DNA from: Sedimentisphaerales bacterium
GTDB lineage: Bacteria > Planctomycetota > Phycisphaerae > Sedimentisphaerales > SM23-30
Reading direction: 5' to 3'
DNA: 42,886 nucleotides
Assembly (NCBI GenBank): GCA_016928435.1
Contig: JAFGKT010000040.1
Location: 1 to 42,886 of the forward strand
The number at the start of each line of letters is the position of its first letter. Position 1 is the stretch's first letter. The translations under genes and the position numbers were made by a program. Positions 24,335 through 35,808 of the stretch are shown here, one piece after another. The notes under the pieces are model-generated. The model did not search any database. It was not told the DNA's origin and saw only the letters and a list, made by a program, of their open reading frames with translations.

Positions 24335-25849
24335 ATGAAATTCAACGCTGAAGAAATAACCAGTGTTATAAAGCAGGAAATCGCACAGTTCTCAAAAGAG
24401 CTTGACGTTGCCGAGGTTGGCCGGGTTCTGGAAGTGGGCGACGGCATTGCGCGGATATACGGTTTGCGTAACGCGATGGCGGGTGAATTGCTGGAGTTTA
24501 ACGAGGGCATTTTCGGCCAGGTGTTTAATCTGGAAGAAGACTCGATCGGCGCGGTGGTTTACGGTGATTTTCTGCAGATCAAAGAAGGTGACGAAGTCCG
24601 CGGCACGGGCAAATTGCTTTCGGTGCCTGTCGGTCCGGAGATGCTGGGCAGAGTGGTTGACGCTTTGGGTCAACCGATCGACGGGGGCGAACCGATTATC
24701 ACGAGTCGGCGAGGGCTGGTAGAACGTATCGCGCCGGGAATCGCTGATCGTCAGCCGGTAACGGTTCCGCTGCAGACTGGTTTGAAGGCTATTGATTCGA
24801 TGATACCGATCGGCCGGGGCCAGCGTGAGTTGATTATCGGTGACCGCAAGACCGGCAAAACCGCTATCGCGCTGGACACCATCATCAATCAAAAAGGCAA
24901 AAACGTTATCTGCGTTTACGTAGCGATCGGGCAGAAAGAATCGACGGTTGCCGGGGTCGTGGATAGTTTAAGGAAACACGGCGCGATGGACTACACGGTG
25001 GTGGTGACGGCGTCGGCATCGGAACCAGCTTCGATGCAGTATATAGCGCCCTACGCGGGAGTCGCCATCGCGGAATATTTCACGTACGAAGAACACCGCG
25101 ACACATTGTGCGTGTATGACGATTTGAGCAAACAGGCTCAGGCGTATCGGCAAGTGTCGCTGCTGCTGCGTCGTCCGCCTGGTCGCGAGGCCTATCCGGG
25201 TGATGTGTTTTATCTGCATAGTCGGCTGCTGGAAAGAGCTGTTAAGCTAAGCGACGAACTTGGCGGCGGTTCGCTGACGGCGTTGCCGATCGTTGAAACG
25301 CTCGAAGGGGAAGTTTCGGCGTATATTCCAACGAACGTGATTTCAATTACGGATGGTCAGATATACTTACGTCCGGACTTGTTTTTGGCGGGCGTTAGGC
25401 CGGCCGTTGATGTGGGCATCAGCGTCAGCCGTGTGGGCGGTAAAGCGCAGATCAAGGCTATGAAGTCTATCGCAGGTATGCTGCGGTTGGATTTGGCGAT
25501 GTTTAGGGAACTTGAGGCGTTCGCCCAATTGGGAACGGACCTGGACAAAGCGACACAAGCGCAACTGGACCGGGGTAACCGCATGGTCCAATTACTCAAA
25601 CAACCTCAATACAAACCAATGGATATTATCGACCAGGTGATCAGCATTTTCGCGGGCTCTAACGGGATGCTCGACGATATCAAAGTGAACGAGGTGAGTG
25701 GCTTTGAAGAACGCATGCACGAGTATCTGCACACCAAAGAAGCAGATTTGATTGTAGAGGTTGAAACGAAACAGGAACTCGACGACGATATCAAAGGACG
25801 GCTCTCCAACGCGATAACCCAGTTCAAACGCAGCTTACGAGACAAGTAA
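24335..25849 (+). CDS. atpA: ATP synthase F1 subunit alpha
   Basis: The 504-residue non-catalytic nucleotide-binding subunit is full length. It has the N-terminal '[14 protein letters not shown]', the P-loop GDRKTGKT at 169-176, '[19 protein letters not shown]', '[41 protein letters not shown]' (given in parts as a family signature) and the Arg finger region '[18 protein letters not shown]'. GAAGG precedes the ATG. It lies 14 nt from atpH and 13 nt from atpG. Confidence 0.98.
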   Translation: MKFNAEEITSVIKQEIAQFSKELDVAEVGRVLEVGDGIARIYGLRNAMAGELLEFNEGIFGQVFNLEEDSIGAVVYGDFLQIKEGDEVRGTGKLLSVPVGPEMLGRVVDALGQPIDGGEPIITSRRGLVERIAPGIADRQPVTVPLQTGLKAIDSMIPIGRGQRELIIGDRKTGKTAIALDTIINQKGKNVICVYVAIGQKESTVAGVVDSLRKHGAMDYTVVVTASASEPASMQYIAPYAGVAIAEYFTYEEHRDTLCVYDDLSKQAQAYRQVSLLLRRPPGREAYPGDVFYLHSRLLERAVKLSDELGGGSLTALPIVETLEGEVSAYIPTNVISITDGQIYLRPDLFLAGVRPAVDVGISVSRVGGKAQIKAMKSIAGMLRLDLAMFRELEAFAQLGTDLDKATQAQLDRGNRMVQLLKQPQYKPMDIIDQVISIFAGSNGMLDDIKVNEVSGFEERMHEYLHTKEADLIVEVETKQELDDDIKGRLSNAITQFKRSLRDK

Positions 25850-25862
25850 AACCGAGAAATAG

Positions 25863-26756
25863 ATGGCCAACGCACGCGAAATAATAAGAAGACGCAAAAG
25901 CGTCTCGAATATATGCCAAATAACCAAGACGATGGAGATGATCTCTACGTCGAAGTTTCGCAAAGCGTACGTCAAAGCGGTGGGTGCAAGGCCTTATATG
26001 GAGCTATTGACGGGGTTAATCCAACGATTGGTTGACCAGGCGGAGAATCCGAGCCATCCCTTGATGCTGCCCAATACGAAGACGAAAAAAACTATTCTGC
26101 TGGTGCTGACGAGCAATCGGGGTTTATGCGGCGGATTCAACGGCGGGCTGCACCGGTTGGCGGGGCAACAGTTGGAGAAACTGCGAGAGCAAGAAATACC
26201 TGTTGACATTTACGTGTCCGGTAAAAAAGGAATCAGTCATTTCAAGTTTACCAAACAGGAAGTGGCGCGTACTTTTACGGATATGGACGAAAAAGCGGAG
26301 TACGCGGACATCGCGGCATTGGCGGATGATTTCATCGCCCAGTATATCGCGGGCAAGATCGCCAAAGTGCGAGTTATTTATATGCGGTTCTTGAGCAACA
26401 GCCGTCACGAACCGGAAATTTTGGATATTCTACCGTTGAGCGGTATTCATAAAGCGAAGACTCTCGTAGAACGGCAAGCCACCGAAAAGGTTGAGATCGG
26501 TGATTGTATTTTTTCGCCTTCGCAAAAAGAGATACTCGACGAAATAATCCCCGATTGCGTAAGATCGCAGCTTTATCAGTGTGTTGTTGACACTGTCGCC
26601 AGCGAGCAAGGTGCGCGAATGACGGCGATGCAGGCGGCGACGACGAACGGCGAACAAATGATCGATAACCTGACCAGAGAATACAACCGCGTGCGACAAT
26701 CGCAGATTACCAGCGAACTGCTCGATATCATCGGCGGCAGCGAAGCGCTGAATTAG
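25863..26756 (+). CDS. atpG: ATP synthase F1 subunit gamma
   Basis: Gamma is the rotor shaft. The 297-residue product has the conserved ends: N-terminal 'IIRRRKSVSNICQITKTMEMISTSKFRKA' (read in parts) and C-terminal 'ASEQGARMTAMQAATTNGEQM' with 'LTREYNRVRQSQITSELLDIIGGSEAL'. The middle Rossmann-like part includes 'LVLTSNRGLCGGFN'. No strong ribosome-binding site is seen, so it may rely on coupling with atpA 13 nt upstream. A gap of 88 nt precedes atpD. Confidence 0.97.
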   Translation: MANAREIIRRRKSVSNICQITKTMEMISTSKFRKAYVKAVGARPYMELLTGLIQRLVDQAENPSHPLMLPNTKTKKTILLVLTSNRGLCGGFNGGLHRLAGQQLEKLREQEIPVDIYVSGKKGISHFKFTKQEVARTFTDMDEKAEYADIAALADDFIAQYIAGKIAKVRVIYMRFLSNSRHEPEILDILPLSGIHKAKTLVERQATEKVEIGDCIFSPSQKEILDEIIPDCVRSQLYQCVVDTVASEQGARMTAMQAATTNGEQMIDNLTREYNRVRQSQITSELLDIIGGSEALN

Positions 26757-26805
26757 CGAATAGCTGCATCGAATAATAATGAACCGGACAACCGGATAGA
26801 TTTGA

Positions 26806-28278
<1,473 letters not shown>

Positions 28279-28301
28279 AAATTAGATAGATAATCTTATA
28301 T

Positions 28302-28715
28302 ATGGCTGAGAAACGCAAAAATTTACATCTTACGATTGCCACGCCGCAAGCGCAAATATTCGATACGGGTATTTTCGACGCGACGCTGCCGGCCCATGAC
28401 GGGTTGATCGGCATTATGATGGGCCACGCACCGATTGTGTGCAAACTCAAGCCCGGCGTGATGCGGTTTCATGAGACCGGTCAGCCGCGTGTTACTACGA
28501 TCTTCGTTGACGGCGGTTTTTTCGATGTACATGAAAATCATATCGTGGTGCTGACGCCTCGGGTTATTCGGCGTAACGAAATGACCGTCGAGCAAGCCCG
28601 CGAAATTCTGCGTCAAGCCGAAGCCCTGGCCCACCAAACCGGAGAACAGGCAGCCGCTCAAACCAGCCATCTGGAACGCGCCCGCGAACTATTAAAATTC
28701 ATCCAGAAAGACTAG
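28302..28715 (+). CDS. atpC: ATP synthase F1 subunit epsilon
   Basis: Epsilon (137 residues) couples the central stalk to the c-ring and can inhibit hydrolysis. It has the beta-sandwich start 'LTIATPQAQIFDTGIFDATLPAHDGLIGIMMGHAPIV' (in parts), then 'FVDGGFFDVHENHIVVLTP' and a C-terminal helical segment with 'ARELLKFIQKD'. It ends the operon; the next gene converges from the other strand 71 nt away. No clear T-run terminator was found in the short gap. Confidence 0.93.
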   Translation: MAEKRKNLHLTIATPQAQIFDTGIFDATLPAHDGLIGIMMGHAPIVCKLKPGVMRFHETGQPRVTTIFVDGGFFDVHENHIVVLTPRVIRRNEMTVEQAREILRQAEALAHQTGEQAAAQTSHLERARELLKFIQKD

Positions 28716-28786
28716 TTCACCGGCCTACCGCTGCTTCTGGCCCATTCGCAATCATGACGGTCCTGACGTTCCGTGTTGAAAGCTTT

Positions 28787-30883
28787 TCAGAACTGGGCGG
28801 ATTCGTTGAAATTATCGAACTGGATGGTCAACTCACCCGTGGCGGGCAAATCGTGTTCCTGAATAATTAGATAGTATGTGCATTTGTCTAGATCGAATAT
28901 TGCCAGAAAAATCCTGTTGGTATGATAGCGGTAGAATGTATTGCCGTTCTGGGTCAGTGAACCAGCCCGGATTCTAACTTCGTGATCAGGCCAACTGATA
29001 TTGATATCATTTTGGAGTGGGTCAAAATCGGGGTCGGCAATAGTAATTCTGCCGCGAACAGCGTGATACGGATAAGCCAGGGGTGTTACGCTATCAACGG
29101 TGAGGGTGTTGGTGTGGCCCTTCATAAAAGTAAGAGGAATATTATCGAGTTGGTATTGGGCGAAGCTTAGATGGTCGCCGCTTCGCAGGGATATGTTGAC
29201 AGGGCTGGAAAGGCCTGCCAATTCTACGTTGCTGCCGAAAAGGATGAATTGGTGGGTAATTTTATTGAGAAGGAATAGAGATATGCCGCCGGCGGCTCCT
29301 CGATATAAGCACAGGTTGGGGGTTTCGGTAAAGTTGGTAAGGGACTCGGTGTAGGAGCCGAAGGTTATATCAATCGGATGGGCGGAAAAAGATTCGGGGA
29401 GGCTTTCCATTGTGCCGACAACAACGAAACTGCCGGTGGTTTGGGTGGGGTGAGGCAGAACAGTACAATAGCTGATGTGCAGTGGGTAAGGAGGCACCGA
29501 GGGAAGAGCGTCGTTGAAGCCGTAGGTTTCGCAGGTACTAGTGCCGTTTTCTTTTCTAACATAGATTAAACGAATATCTTGAGCTTGGAGTTCGTCAAGG
29601 GTTTGTTGGGGCAGATCCGGCTCCAACTGAGGCTCAAAGATAAAGCTCGGCGCCCCCCACCAGGTTGTCGGGGCTCTATAGGTTTGAGAATAATAGCTGT
29701 TGAGTACAATGGGTTCGGTAGTCAGGCCTTCGATTATGGTATGGTCGAAATAAGCTAACGGATCGGTATTGTTAATATTGAACCATCCAGCCGGTGGTGA
29801 CTCCAATATGTAGCCGGTCCTGATGGAGATGCCTCCGGGAGTGCTGTAGATCAGGTGGGGTTCGTCATACTCCCAAAAGAACCGAGTGGGACGGGGCCAA
29901 AGGCTGACCGAATCGGTGGTGGCATCTTCGTTGTCGGGCACGGGATTTTGGTATTGGACTTGGAATGTGATTAGACTGAGGTCGTGTTTGAATAAGTATT
30001 CAGAAAGGATAAAGATGGGGCATTCGTCAGCAGGTACGGTGGTAGGGATGTCATTTATTCGCAGTTCGCAAAAACGAGGCTCCGCCAGAGTATCTAAGGT
30101 CCAGTTGACGATCACATCATTGCCATCGTAATAATAGTTGTAGTCAGGCCAATCGGTTGGCGGGCCGTCAAGGAAGCGGATTTGCCCGTCGGCTTGGTAT
30201 TCAAATGCGATATCGGTTAAGATGTTATCGCTGAGGTTTTCGGGAGTAAGCCAAAGACTCGGTGTTTGAATGGTCCAACGCGACTTGAGTCGGTGACTGT
30301 CAAAAATGTAATTATTCCACTGGGGAGTGTGATAGTATATCCTGCTGGAGAGCAGAAAAGTGGGGATGGTTTCAGTGTTGAGTTGCTTTAGTTGGAGGAG
30401 TTCTTGGATTTGTTCTTCGGTTATGCTGTAATGCGCCAGATCGCGCAGGAACATGTCTGGGCAGGCAGAAAAAAGGACTTGATGGTCAGTGATGGGCAAG
30501 GGTGTCGGCATCTCGGGAATAGTGATACAGCCGCTTTGCCGAATATAAGCCAAAGGCAGGTTGTGACTTTCTGCAAAGAGTATGACGTCCTGGCTGGGTT
30601 CTTCAGGTGAGGTGGTTATGATGCCGGCAACTAAGGGAACCTCGGCGGGAATTGTGTCGGTAAGCAGGATATCGGTTGGCAGTAGTTGGCCGGAGTCATA
30701 GGCGGATTGGATGTCCTCTGGTGGGAAGTATTTTATTTGGCCGATCGCCCAGCCTTGAGAATAGTAGGTATTTTCCGAATGCCAGATATCAAGACAAATG
30801 GCAGATACGGGCGAAACAATAAAAGTGATTAACAGAGATACTACGATTGCAAATGCTGCATTGGAGAGGGATTCACGGGTCAT
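28787..30883 (-). CDS. Large secreted protein of unknown function
   Basis: I do not recognise this 698-residue protein. It has a signal peptide of about 28 residues ending 'IVSPVSA', so it is exported. The rest is rich in Pro, Thr, Tyr and Trp with scattered Cys, and it is predicted to be largely beta-rich. Segments such as 'WTLDTLAEPRFCELRINDIP' and 'SLITFQVQYQNPVPDNED' resemble Ig/fibronectin-type strands, but no named domain is clear. There is no lipobox, C-terminal sorting tag or catalytic motif. The ATG at 30881-30883 is chosen over one five codons upstream because AAAGGAAG stands just before it. It is a lone gene between the atp operon (convergent) and nadD. It reads as intact. Confidence 0.75.
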   Translation of the reverse strand: MTRESLSNAAFAIVVSLLITFIVSPVSAICLDIWHSENTYYSQGWAIGQIKYFPPEDIQSAYDSGQLLPTDILLTDTIPAEVPLVAGIITTSPEEPSQDVILFAESHNLPLAYIRQSGCITIPEMPTPLPITDHQVLFSACPDMFLRDLAHYSITEEQIQELLQLKQLNTETIPTFLLSSRIYYHTPQWNNYIFDSHRLKSRWTIQTPSLWLTPENLSDNILTDIAFEYQADGQIRFLDGPPTDWPDYNYYYDGNDVIVNWTLDTLAEPRFCELRINDIPTTVPADECPIFILSEYLFKHDLSLITFQVQYQNPVPDNEDATTDSVSLWPRPTRFFWEYDEPHLIYSTPGGISIRTGYILESPPAGWFNINNTDPLAYFDHTIIEGLTTEPIVLNSYYSQTYRAPTTWWGAPSFIFEPQLEPDLPQQTLDELQAQDIRLIYVRKENGTSTCETYGFNDALPSVPPYPLHISYCTVLPHPTQTTGSFVVVGTMESLPESFSAHPIDITFGSYTESLTNFTETPNLCLYRGAAGGISLFLLNKITHQFILFGSNVELAGLSSPVNISLRSGDHLSFAQYQLDNIPLTFMKGHTNTLTVDSVTPLAYPYHAVRGRITIADPDFDPLQNDINISWPDHEVRIRAGSLTQNGNTFYRYHTNRIFLAIFDLDKCTYYLIIQEHDLPATGELTIQFDNFNESAQF

Positions 30884-31131
30884 ATTGCTTCCTTTCACAT
30901 TTCGAAGTTAGGAGTCAATAATACGGTGGATTGCCGATGGTTTAAGCGCGTTTTACAGCAAAAAGGAGAGACGCAATCCAGCACATCACAAGTATTTACA
31001 ACCTGAAATTCTCTGTGGGGATGCAAAGCTGGGAGTTCCGACAATAAATACCACGTCTGATGGCGGAAAACGAGTGTACTAGATAGTTAGTAGGGAAGCA
31101 AATAAAAAATAAAAAAACAATCCAAGGCGGC

Positions 31132-31761
31132 TTAGGCAAAGCGATATAAGTTGTGGGCAGCGATGTATTCGGCAACGGCGTCAGGGACAAGATTGGTGAT
31201 TGGTTTGCCGGTCGCTGCGCGGTTGCGGATGTCGGTGGCGGAGATGTCCAGTAATGGGGTGGGCAGAATGGCGGACTTCAAGCGTTGGATTTGTTGGGGG
31301 GTTAGCAGATTACCTTTTGGTTGCCAGTGGGATAGGTCATGGCCGGGACGGACGGCGGTTACGATCTGGCATTTTTCGACCAGTTGGCTTATTTCATACC
31401 AGGTGGCGATTTCCCGGAGCATGTCGGCACCGATGAGCCAATGGATTTTTACGGTTGGGCCATAGAGTTGTTGGAAATGATGTACGGTATCGAGCGTGTA
31501 GCTGGGGCCCTTTCGTTGGAGTTCGCAATCAGAGACTTCAAAGAAAGCGTCATGCTGGACGGCGGCTTGGGCCATGGCCAAACGATGCTCGATGGGGGTT
31601 ATATTACAATCGGTTTTATGAGGCGGGATGGCGGACGGGATAAGGATGACTTTTTCGATAGCTAGAAGCTCAGCGGCGGCACGGCAGATTTGCAGATGGC
31701 CGTTGTGTATAGGGTCGAACGTGCCGCCAAACAATAGTATGCCGTTTTTGTTAGGCTCCAC
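31132..31761 (-). CDS. nadD: Nicotinate-nucleotide adenylyltransferase NadD
   Basis: NadD adenylylates nicotinate mononucleotide to deamido-NAD. The 210-residue protein begins at a GTG (31759-31761) that gives MEPNKNGILL. It has the nucleotidyltransferase motif GGTFDPIHNGH at 12-22, 'SYTLDTVHHFQ', 'LIGADMLREIATWYE' and the C-terminal 'ISATDIRNRAATGKPI' (the ISSTxIR equivalent). An upstream in-frame start would lie inside trpF and add 30 non-family residues, so it is rejected. The start overlaps the trpF end by 11 nt and uses an AAAGGAT site within it. It is the last gene of the trp row. Confidence 0.95.
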   Translation of the reverse strand: MEPNKNGILLFGGTFDPIHNGHLQICRAAAELLAIEKVILIPSAIPPHKTDCNITPIEHRLAMAQAAVQHDAFFEVSDCELQRKGPSYTLDTVHHFQQLYGPTVKIHWLIGADMLREIATWYEISQLVEKCQIVTAVRPGHDLSHWQPKGNLLTPQQIQRLKSAILPTPLLDISATDIRNRAATGKPITNLVPDAVAEYIAAHNLYRFA

Positions 31762-32374
31762 TAGCTGCGATCCTTTCAAACAGCAGACGCATTTTGTCGG
31801 GGTCTTTAATGCCGGGGGTTTTTTCCACGCCGCTGCATAAGTCCACGCCATAAGTTCCGACCGCTATCGCCTCAGCAACATTATCCGGATTGATACCCCC
31901 AGCCAAGAAAACCTTGTCATTACCGGTTCGCTTTACCCAGCCCCAATCAAACTTTTCACCACTGCCGCCGTACATTTCCTCATGAAACGCATCCAACAAT
32001 ATCGCGTCAACCTGATAATCCTGAGCCTGCTCGATATCGCCAGGCGACCGGACCCGAAAAGCCTTGATAACACCTACGCCCAATTGCTTAACCTCTTGGC
32101 ATTGCTGGTTAGTCTCGTCGCCGTGCAACTGCGCGAAGTCCAATCGGCACTTGGAAACCACCTCAGCAATCTCGCTTGTCGTCGCATTGACAAAAACCCC
32201 AGCGGTCAGCACATTGCCCGCCAATTGAGCAACCATCGCCCCAGCTTTGTCAGGGGATATATAACGCGGGCTGGGTTTGTAGAAGTTCAGGCCCAATAGA
32301 TCAGCGCCTAAATCGACCGCCAACTGAGCATCCGCAATTGTTGTCACGCCGCAAATTTTAACTTTAACTGACAT
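31751..32374 (-). CDS. trpF: Phosphoribosylanthranilate isomerase TrpF
   Basis: TrpF isomerises phosphoribosylanthranilate to CdRP in tryptophan synthesis. The 207-residue TIM-barrel protein has the catalytic Cys in 'VKICGVTTIADAQLAVDLGA', 'LNFYKPSPRYIS', 'DFAQLHGDE', the catalytic Asp in 'DAILLDAF', 'VFLAGGINPDNVAEAI' and 'GVDLCSGVEKTPGIKD'. It is full length. It lies 26 nt after trpD and overlaps nadD. No trpC (the next step) separates it from trpD, as is usual elsewhere. Confidence 0.96.
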   Translation of the reverse strand: MSVKVKICGVTTIADAQLAVDLGADLLGLNFYKPSPRYISPDKAGAMVAQLAGNVLTAGVFVNATTSEIAEVVSKCRLDFAQLHGDETNQQCQEVKQLGVGVIKAFRVRSPGDIEQAQDYQVDAILLDAFHEEMYGGSGEKFDWGWVKRTGNDKVFLAGGINPDNVAEAIAVGTYGVDLCSGVEKTPGIKDPDKMRLLFERIAASGA

Positions 32375-32400
32375 CGATCATTCTCTAGTAGTCACTGAGT

Positions 32401-33411
32401 TTACTGATTGGAAATTTCTACCATATTTTCCAAACATTGCATCGCTGCGCCGTCAGCGATGCTGGTTCTTGCCAACTCCAAACCCTCAGCGATACCGGAA
32501 GCCTTACCAACCATCATAATCGACGCCGCGGCATTGAACAAAACGACATCAGTGCAGAAATTTCTCATACTGCCATCTAGAATACCGCGAGTCAGAGCGA
32601 CATTGTCTTCCAGGGAACCGCCTTTGATATCTTCTAAACTCGCTCGAGCAAGACCGTAATCGCTGTAGTCGATAACATGGCTGGTCAATTTGCCGTCGCG
32701 CAGTTCCATGATGTCGCTTGGGCCGCAGGTTGTGAATTCGTCCATGCCGTCGCCATACACCACCATCGCCCGCTTAACGCCGAGCGTTTTCAAAGCCTCA
32801 GCCATGGTAGTGAGCAGTTCCGGCTTGGCGACACCCACAACTTGCATCGACACGTTGGCAGGATTGGCTAAAGGCCCCAGCACATTGAATACCGTACGAA
32901 AGCCCAAGGCTTTGCGGACCGGCTGGACATATTTCATCGTGGGATGATGATTAGGAGCGAACATAAAACCTATGCCTGCTTCGTCGATGCAGCGTTCTAT
33001 GACGTCAGGTGCAGCGTCTATTTTTACGCCTAAGCCGTGCAGAATATCAGCTGAGCCGCATTGGCTGGTGATCGCGCGGTTACCGTGTTTGGCTACAGCT
33101 ACGCCCGCCCCGGCCACAACAAACGCCGTGGTGGTACTGATGTTGAACGTTCCGCTTCCGTCGCCTCCGGTGCCTACGATGTCCAGCAAAGGAGCGGATT
33201 TGGGCCTGACCGGTACCGCGTGGTCGCGCAATGCCCGCGCCATCCCGGCCACTTCTTCGCCGATTTCACCCTTGGCGGCCATAGCGGTGAGAAAACCCGC
33301 GACCGCTACTTCACTGCAGGAACCATCGAGAATACTGTTTACCGCGGCGTTGGCTTCAAGAAAACTCAGATTCTCGCCCGCTAGAACTTTCTTCGTTACT
33401 TCCAGTAGCAT
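32401..33411 (-). CDS. trpD: Anthranilate phosphoribosyltransferase TrpD
   Basis: TrpD joins anthranilate and PRPP. The 336-residue product has 'DIVGTGGDGSGTFNISTTTAFV' (the PRPP-binding glycine-rich loop, in parts), 'KHGNRAITSQCGSADILHGLG', 'FMFAPNHHPTMKYV', 'RTVFNVLGPLANPA' and 'VYGDGMDEFTTCGPS'. The start has AGGAG at 6 nt. It lies 106 nt downstream of trpEG; the gap carries a degenerate CCTGT-type repeat (33487-33509) but no gene. Confidence 0.97.
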   Translation of the reverse strand: MLLEVTKKVLAGENLSFLEANAAVNSILDGSCSEVAVAGFLTAMAAKGEIGEEVAGMARALRDHAVPVRPKSAPLLDIVGTGGDGSGTFNISTTTAFVVAGAGVAVAKHGNRAITSQCGSADILHGLGVKIDAAPDVIERCIDEAGIGFMFAPNHHPTMKYVQPVRKALGFRTVFNVLGPLANPANVSMQVVGVAKPELLTTMAEALKTLGVKRAMVVYGDGMDEFTTCGPSDIMELRDGKLTSHVIDYSDYGLARASLEDIKGGSLEDNVALTRGILDGSMRNFCTDVVLFNAAASIMMVGKASGIAEGLELARTSIADGAAMQCLENMVEISNQ

Positions 33412-33517
33412 CGTTATCTCCTGTTTATTCCATCACCAACCTCGGCCGAATCATAACTGAATGATCAGCAAAACAAAGAGCCTATCCCGTCAATCCTGTT
33501 ATCCTGTCAAAAATTCT

Positions 33518-35662
33518 TCACCCGATCAACTGTTCCACGACATTGGCGATTATCTTCAGGCCGATATCGTCGTGCAGGGTGAGGATGGATTCCGGATGAA
33601 ACTGCACCGACGCGATCGGCAGCGTTTTGTGGGCCAGGCCCATTATGACGCCGGATTCGGTCTGGGCGGTGACTTCCATACAGTCCGGCACACTATCGGG
33701 TTTGACAAACAGACTGTGGTAGCGACCAGCCATGAAGGGGCTCGGCACATCTTTAAATATACCAGAACCGCCGTGAGATACCAGGGAATCTTTCCCGTGC
33801 ATAGGCGTGTCCAAAACGCCCAGATCCGCCCCAAAATACTGGGCGATTCCTTGATGGCCTAGACACACGCCAAAGACCGGCAGATTACGCTCGACAGCCG
33901 CGGCCACCAACGGGGGCACTCCCATTTGCTCAGGCGTGCGAGGCCCGGGCGAAATAAACACCAAATCAGGTTTAATCTGGTCGATGCGGCTATGATCGAA
34001 CCCGGCCCGTAAGGTGATGACCTCTACGCCGGTCTGACGGACGTAGTTGGCCAGGGTGTGGACGAAACTATCTTGGTTGTCCACAAAGAGAATACGCGCT
34101 TTGGTAGCCTTGCCGACACGAGCTGTCGGCGTAGGAGCAGGCTTGACAGCATCAGCCGTAACAGCATTCAAAAACGCTGATGCCTTGACGCGGGTTTCCT
34201 GCTCTTCTTCGTCAGGCGTTGAATCATAAAGCAACGTAGCACCAGCACGAACCGAAGCGGTCCCATCCTGCAAATGCACAGTCCGAATCGTAATCCCCGT
34301 GTTAAGCTGATCGTTAAAAGTAAACAGCCCCACGCAGCCGCCGTACCAACGCCGCGCACTGTTTTCCAAATTCTCAATAGTCTGCATGGCGATCGGCTTA
34401 GGTGAACCGGTGAGCGTACAAGCCCACATGTGCGATAGAAACGCGTCGAACATATCGCAATCATCACGGAGTACGCCTTTGACGTGATCGACGGTGTGGA
34501 ACAATCGCGAGTAGGTTTCGACGAGACGGCGACCAATGAGTTCGACCGAGCCGGGCACGCAAACACGCGATTTGTCGTTGCGGTCCACGTCGGTACACAT
34601 GGTGAGTTCGGACTCATCTTTTTTGGAATTAAGCAGCGAGAGGATTTGCTTAGCGTCTTCCATCGGACTTTCACCCCGGCGGACGGTGCCGCTGATAGGA
34701 CAAGTCTCGATATTCTTACCGTCAGTCCGCACAAACATTTCCGGGCTGCCGCCTATGAGTTGCTCTTTGCCCAGGTTGATGAGAAAACCATAGGGGCTGG
34801 GGTTTTGCTTGCGAATACGGTTGAACAATTCGCTGGGTTTGCGATTGCAAGCCACACTGAACACCTGCGACAAAACAACCTCGAAGAAATCGCCCACTCG
34901 ACAGCCTTCGCGAATTTTCTCGACCTTGGCGGCGTATTCGCCGGGCGCGTGGTCGCAAGCGACTTCCTTGGGGCCTTGGGCTGGGGGCAACGGAAAACGC
35001 TCGCCGTAAACGCTGATGCCTTCGGTGTTCTCATTGCCTTGAGCGAATTCGTAGCAGAGATCGAAGGCGATTTCTTTTTGATGGTTGATGGCGCTTATAC
35101 GGTCAGCCAAAAACACATGGCAGTCAGTCCCCGTTTGCTTACGATCATGCTTAAAATCGACCGGCTCGAACTGGAACACCAAATCGTAACCAAACGCGCC
35201 GAACATGCTGAGGTACTGGTCTTCGCAGTGCAGCAGTTTGGTTAGGCCTCGCAGGACGGAGAAGATGCTCGGTTGTTTGCTGCGATCTTCTTCCAGGAAG
35301 TCTTTCGCCATGGGTTTCACTCGCCCGCTAATCTCGTCAGGCGTAACTTGGTAATCTTCAACGTGGTCGTTCTCAGCGATGGCCGGGAGCAGCAGACGCA
35401 GCAGAATCTTACCCCGTTCGTTCAGAGCCGCCATGCGGAAGTCACGACCTTGGCTGATCATCTCAACCGGCGGATCGATCATACCAATATCCCAACGACT
35501 ATAGCGCCCCGGATACTCATAATCGCTCGCCAAGACACATCCCCGTGCCTGATCGATCTGCTCATAGATCGGATCCAGCCCGCAACTGATCGATGTTTCG
35601 ATGGTCTTGCGGGTGACGGTTATGCCGCCTGCGGTAACAAAAGTATTCTGCGTGTCAGCCAT
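33518..35662 (-). CDS. trpEG: Fused anthranilate synthase TrpE-TrpG
   Basis: This single chain (714 residues) converts chorismate and glutamine to anthranilate. The TrpE part (1 to about 500) has the Trp-binding-type N-terminal 'ASDYEYPGRYSRWDIGM', 'QLIGGSPEMFVR', 'CPISGTVRRGE' and 'DRNDKSRVC'. After a Pro/Ala/Lys linker, the TrpG part (from about 517) has 'ILFVDNQDSFVHTL', the nucleophile Cys in 'FGVCLGHQGIAQYFG' (about 598) and 'VQFHPESIL' (about 690). Fusions of this kind are known in Rhizobium-type TrpE(G). The start ATG (35660-35662) has GGAG 9 nt upstream and gives MADTQ; a Met 12 codons earlier is less likely. No leader peptide or attenuator with Trp codons is seen; a hairpin repeat stands about 40 nt upstream. 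Confidence 0.96.
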   Translation of the reverse strand: MADTQNTFVTAGGITVTRKTIETSISCGLDPIYEQIDQARGCVLASDYEYPGRYSRWDIGMIDPPVEMISQGRDFRMAALNERGKILLRLLLPAIAENDHVEDYQVTPDEISGRVKPMAKDFLEEDRSKQPSIFSVLRGLTKLLHCEDQYLSMFGAFGYDLVFQFEPVDFKHDRKQTGTDCHVFLADRISAINHQKEIAFDLCYEFAQGNENTEGISVYGERFPLPPAQGPKEVACDHAPGEYAAKVEKIREGCRVGDFFEVVLSQVFSVACNRKPSELFNRIRKQNPSPYGFLINLGKEQLIGGSPEMFVRTDGKNIETCPISGTVRRGESPMEDAKQILSLLNSKKDESELTMCTDVDRNDKSRVCVPGSVELIGRRLVETYSRLFHTVDHVKGVLRDDCDMFDAFLSHMWACTLTGSPKPIAMQTIENLENSARRWYGGCVGLFTFNDQLNTGITIRTVHLQDGTASVRAGATLLYDSTPDEEEQETRVKASAFLNAVTADAVKPAPTPTARVGKATKARILFVDNQDSFVHTLANYVRQTGVEVITLRAGFDHSRIDQIKPDLVFISPGPRTPEQMGVPPLVAAAVERNLPVFGVCLGHQGIAQYFGADLGVLDTPMHGKDSLVSHGGSGIFKDVPSPFMAGRYHSLFVKPDSVPDCMEVTAQTESGVIMGLAHKTLPIASVQFHPESILTLHDDIGLKIIANVVEQLIG

Positions 35663-35702
35663 GATATATCTCCAAACACCTTGTTCTCTATTGTTCACAC
35701 CA

Positions 35703-35733
35703 ATTAGCCCTCTGACCTGTCAGGGGGTTTTAT
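35703..35733 (+). repeat. Hairpin repeat family 1, copy c (terminator-like)
   Basis: A CTGAC-CT-GTCAG stem with flanking CCC/GGG is followed by GTTTTA on the plus strand. Its first 27 bases are identical to the reverse complement of 18053-18079. It lies 41 nt upstream of trpEG, and on the minus strand it forms part of the trpEG leader or upstream region. Confidence 0.75.
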
Positions 35734-35808
35734 CTCACGATTTCCAAAAAAATCACCAGCTAATCCGCCCACCACTATCCGCGGACAAACCAAAAAAACG
35801 CGGTAGGG

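Noticed and set aside
35663-35760. Tryptophan attenuator or leader peptide before trpEG
   Set aside because: No run of Trp codons is present; the hairpin there is the dispersed family-1 repeat found also at unrelated genes.
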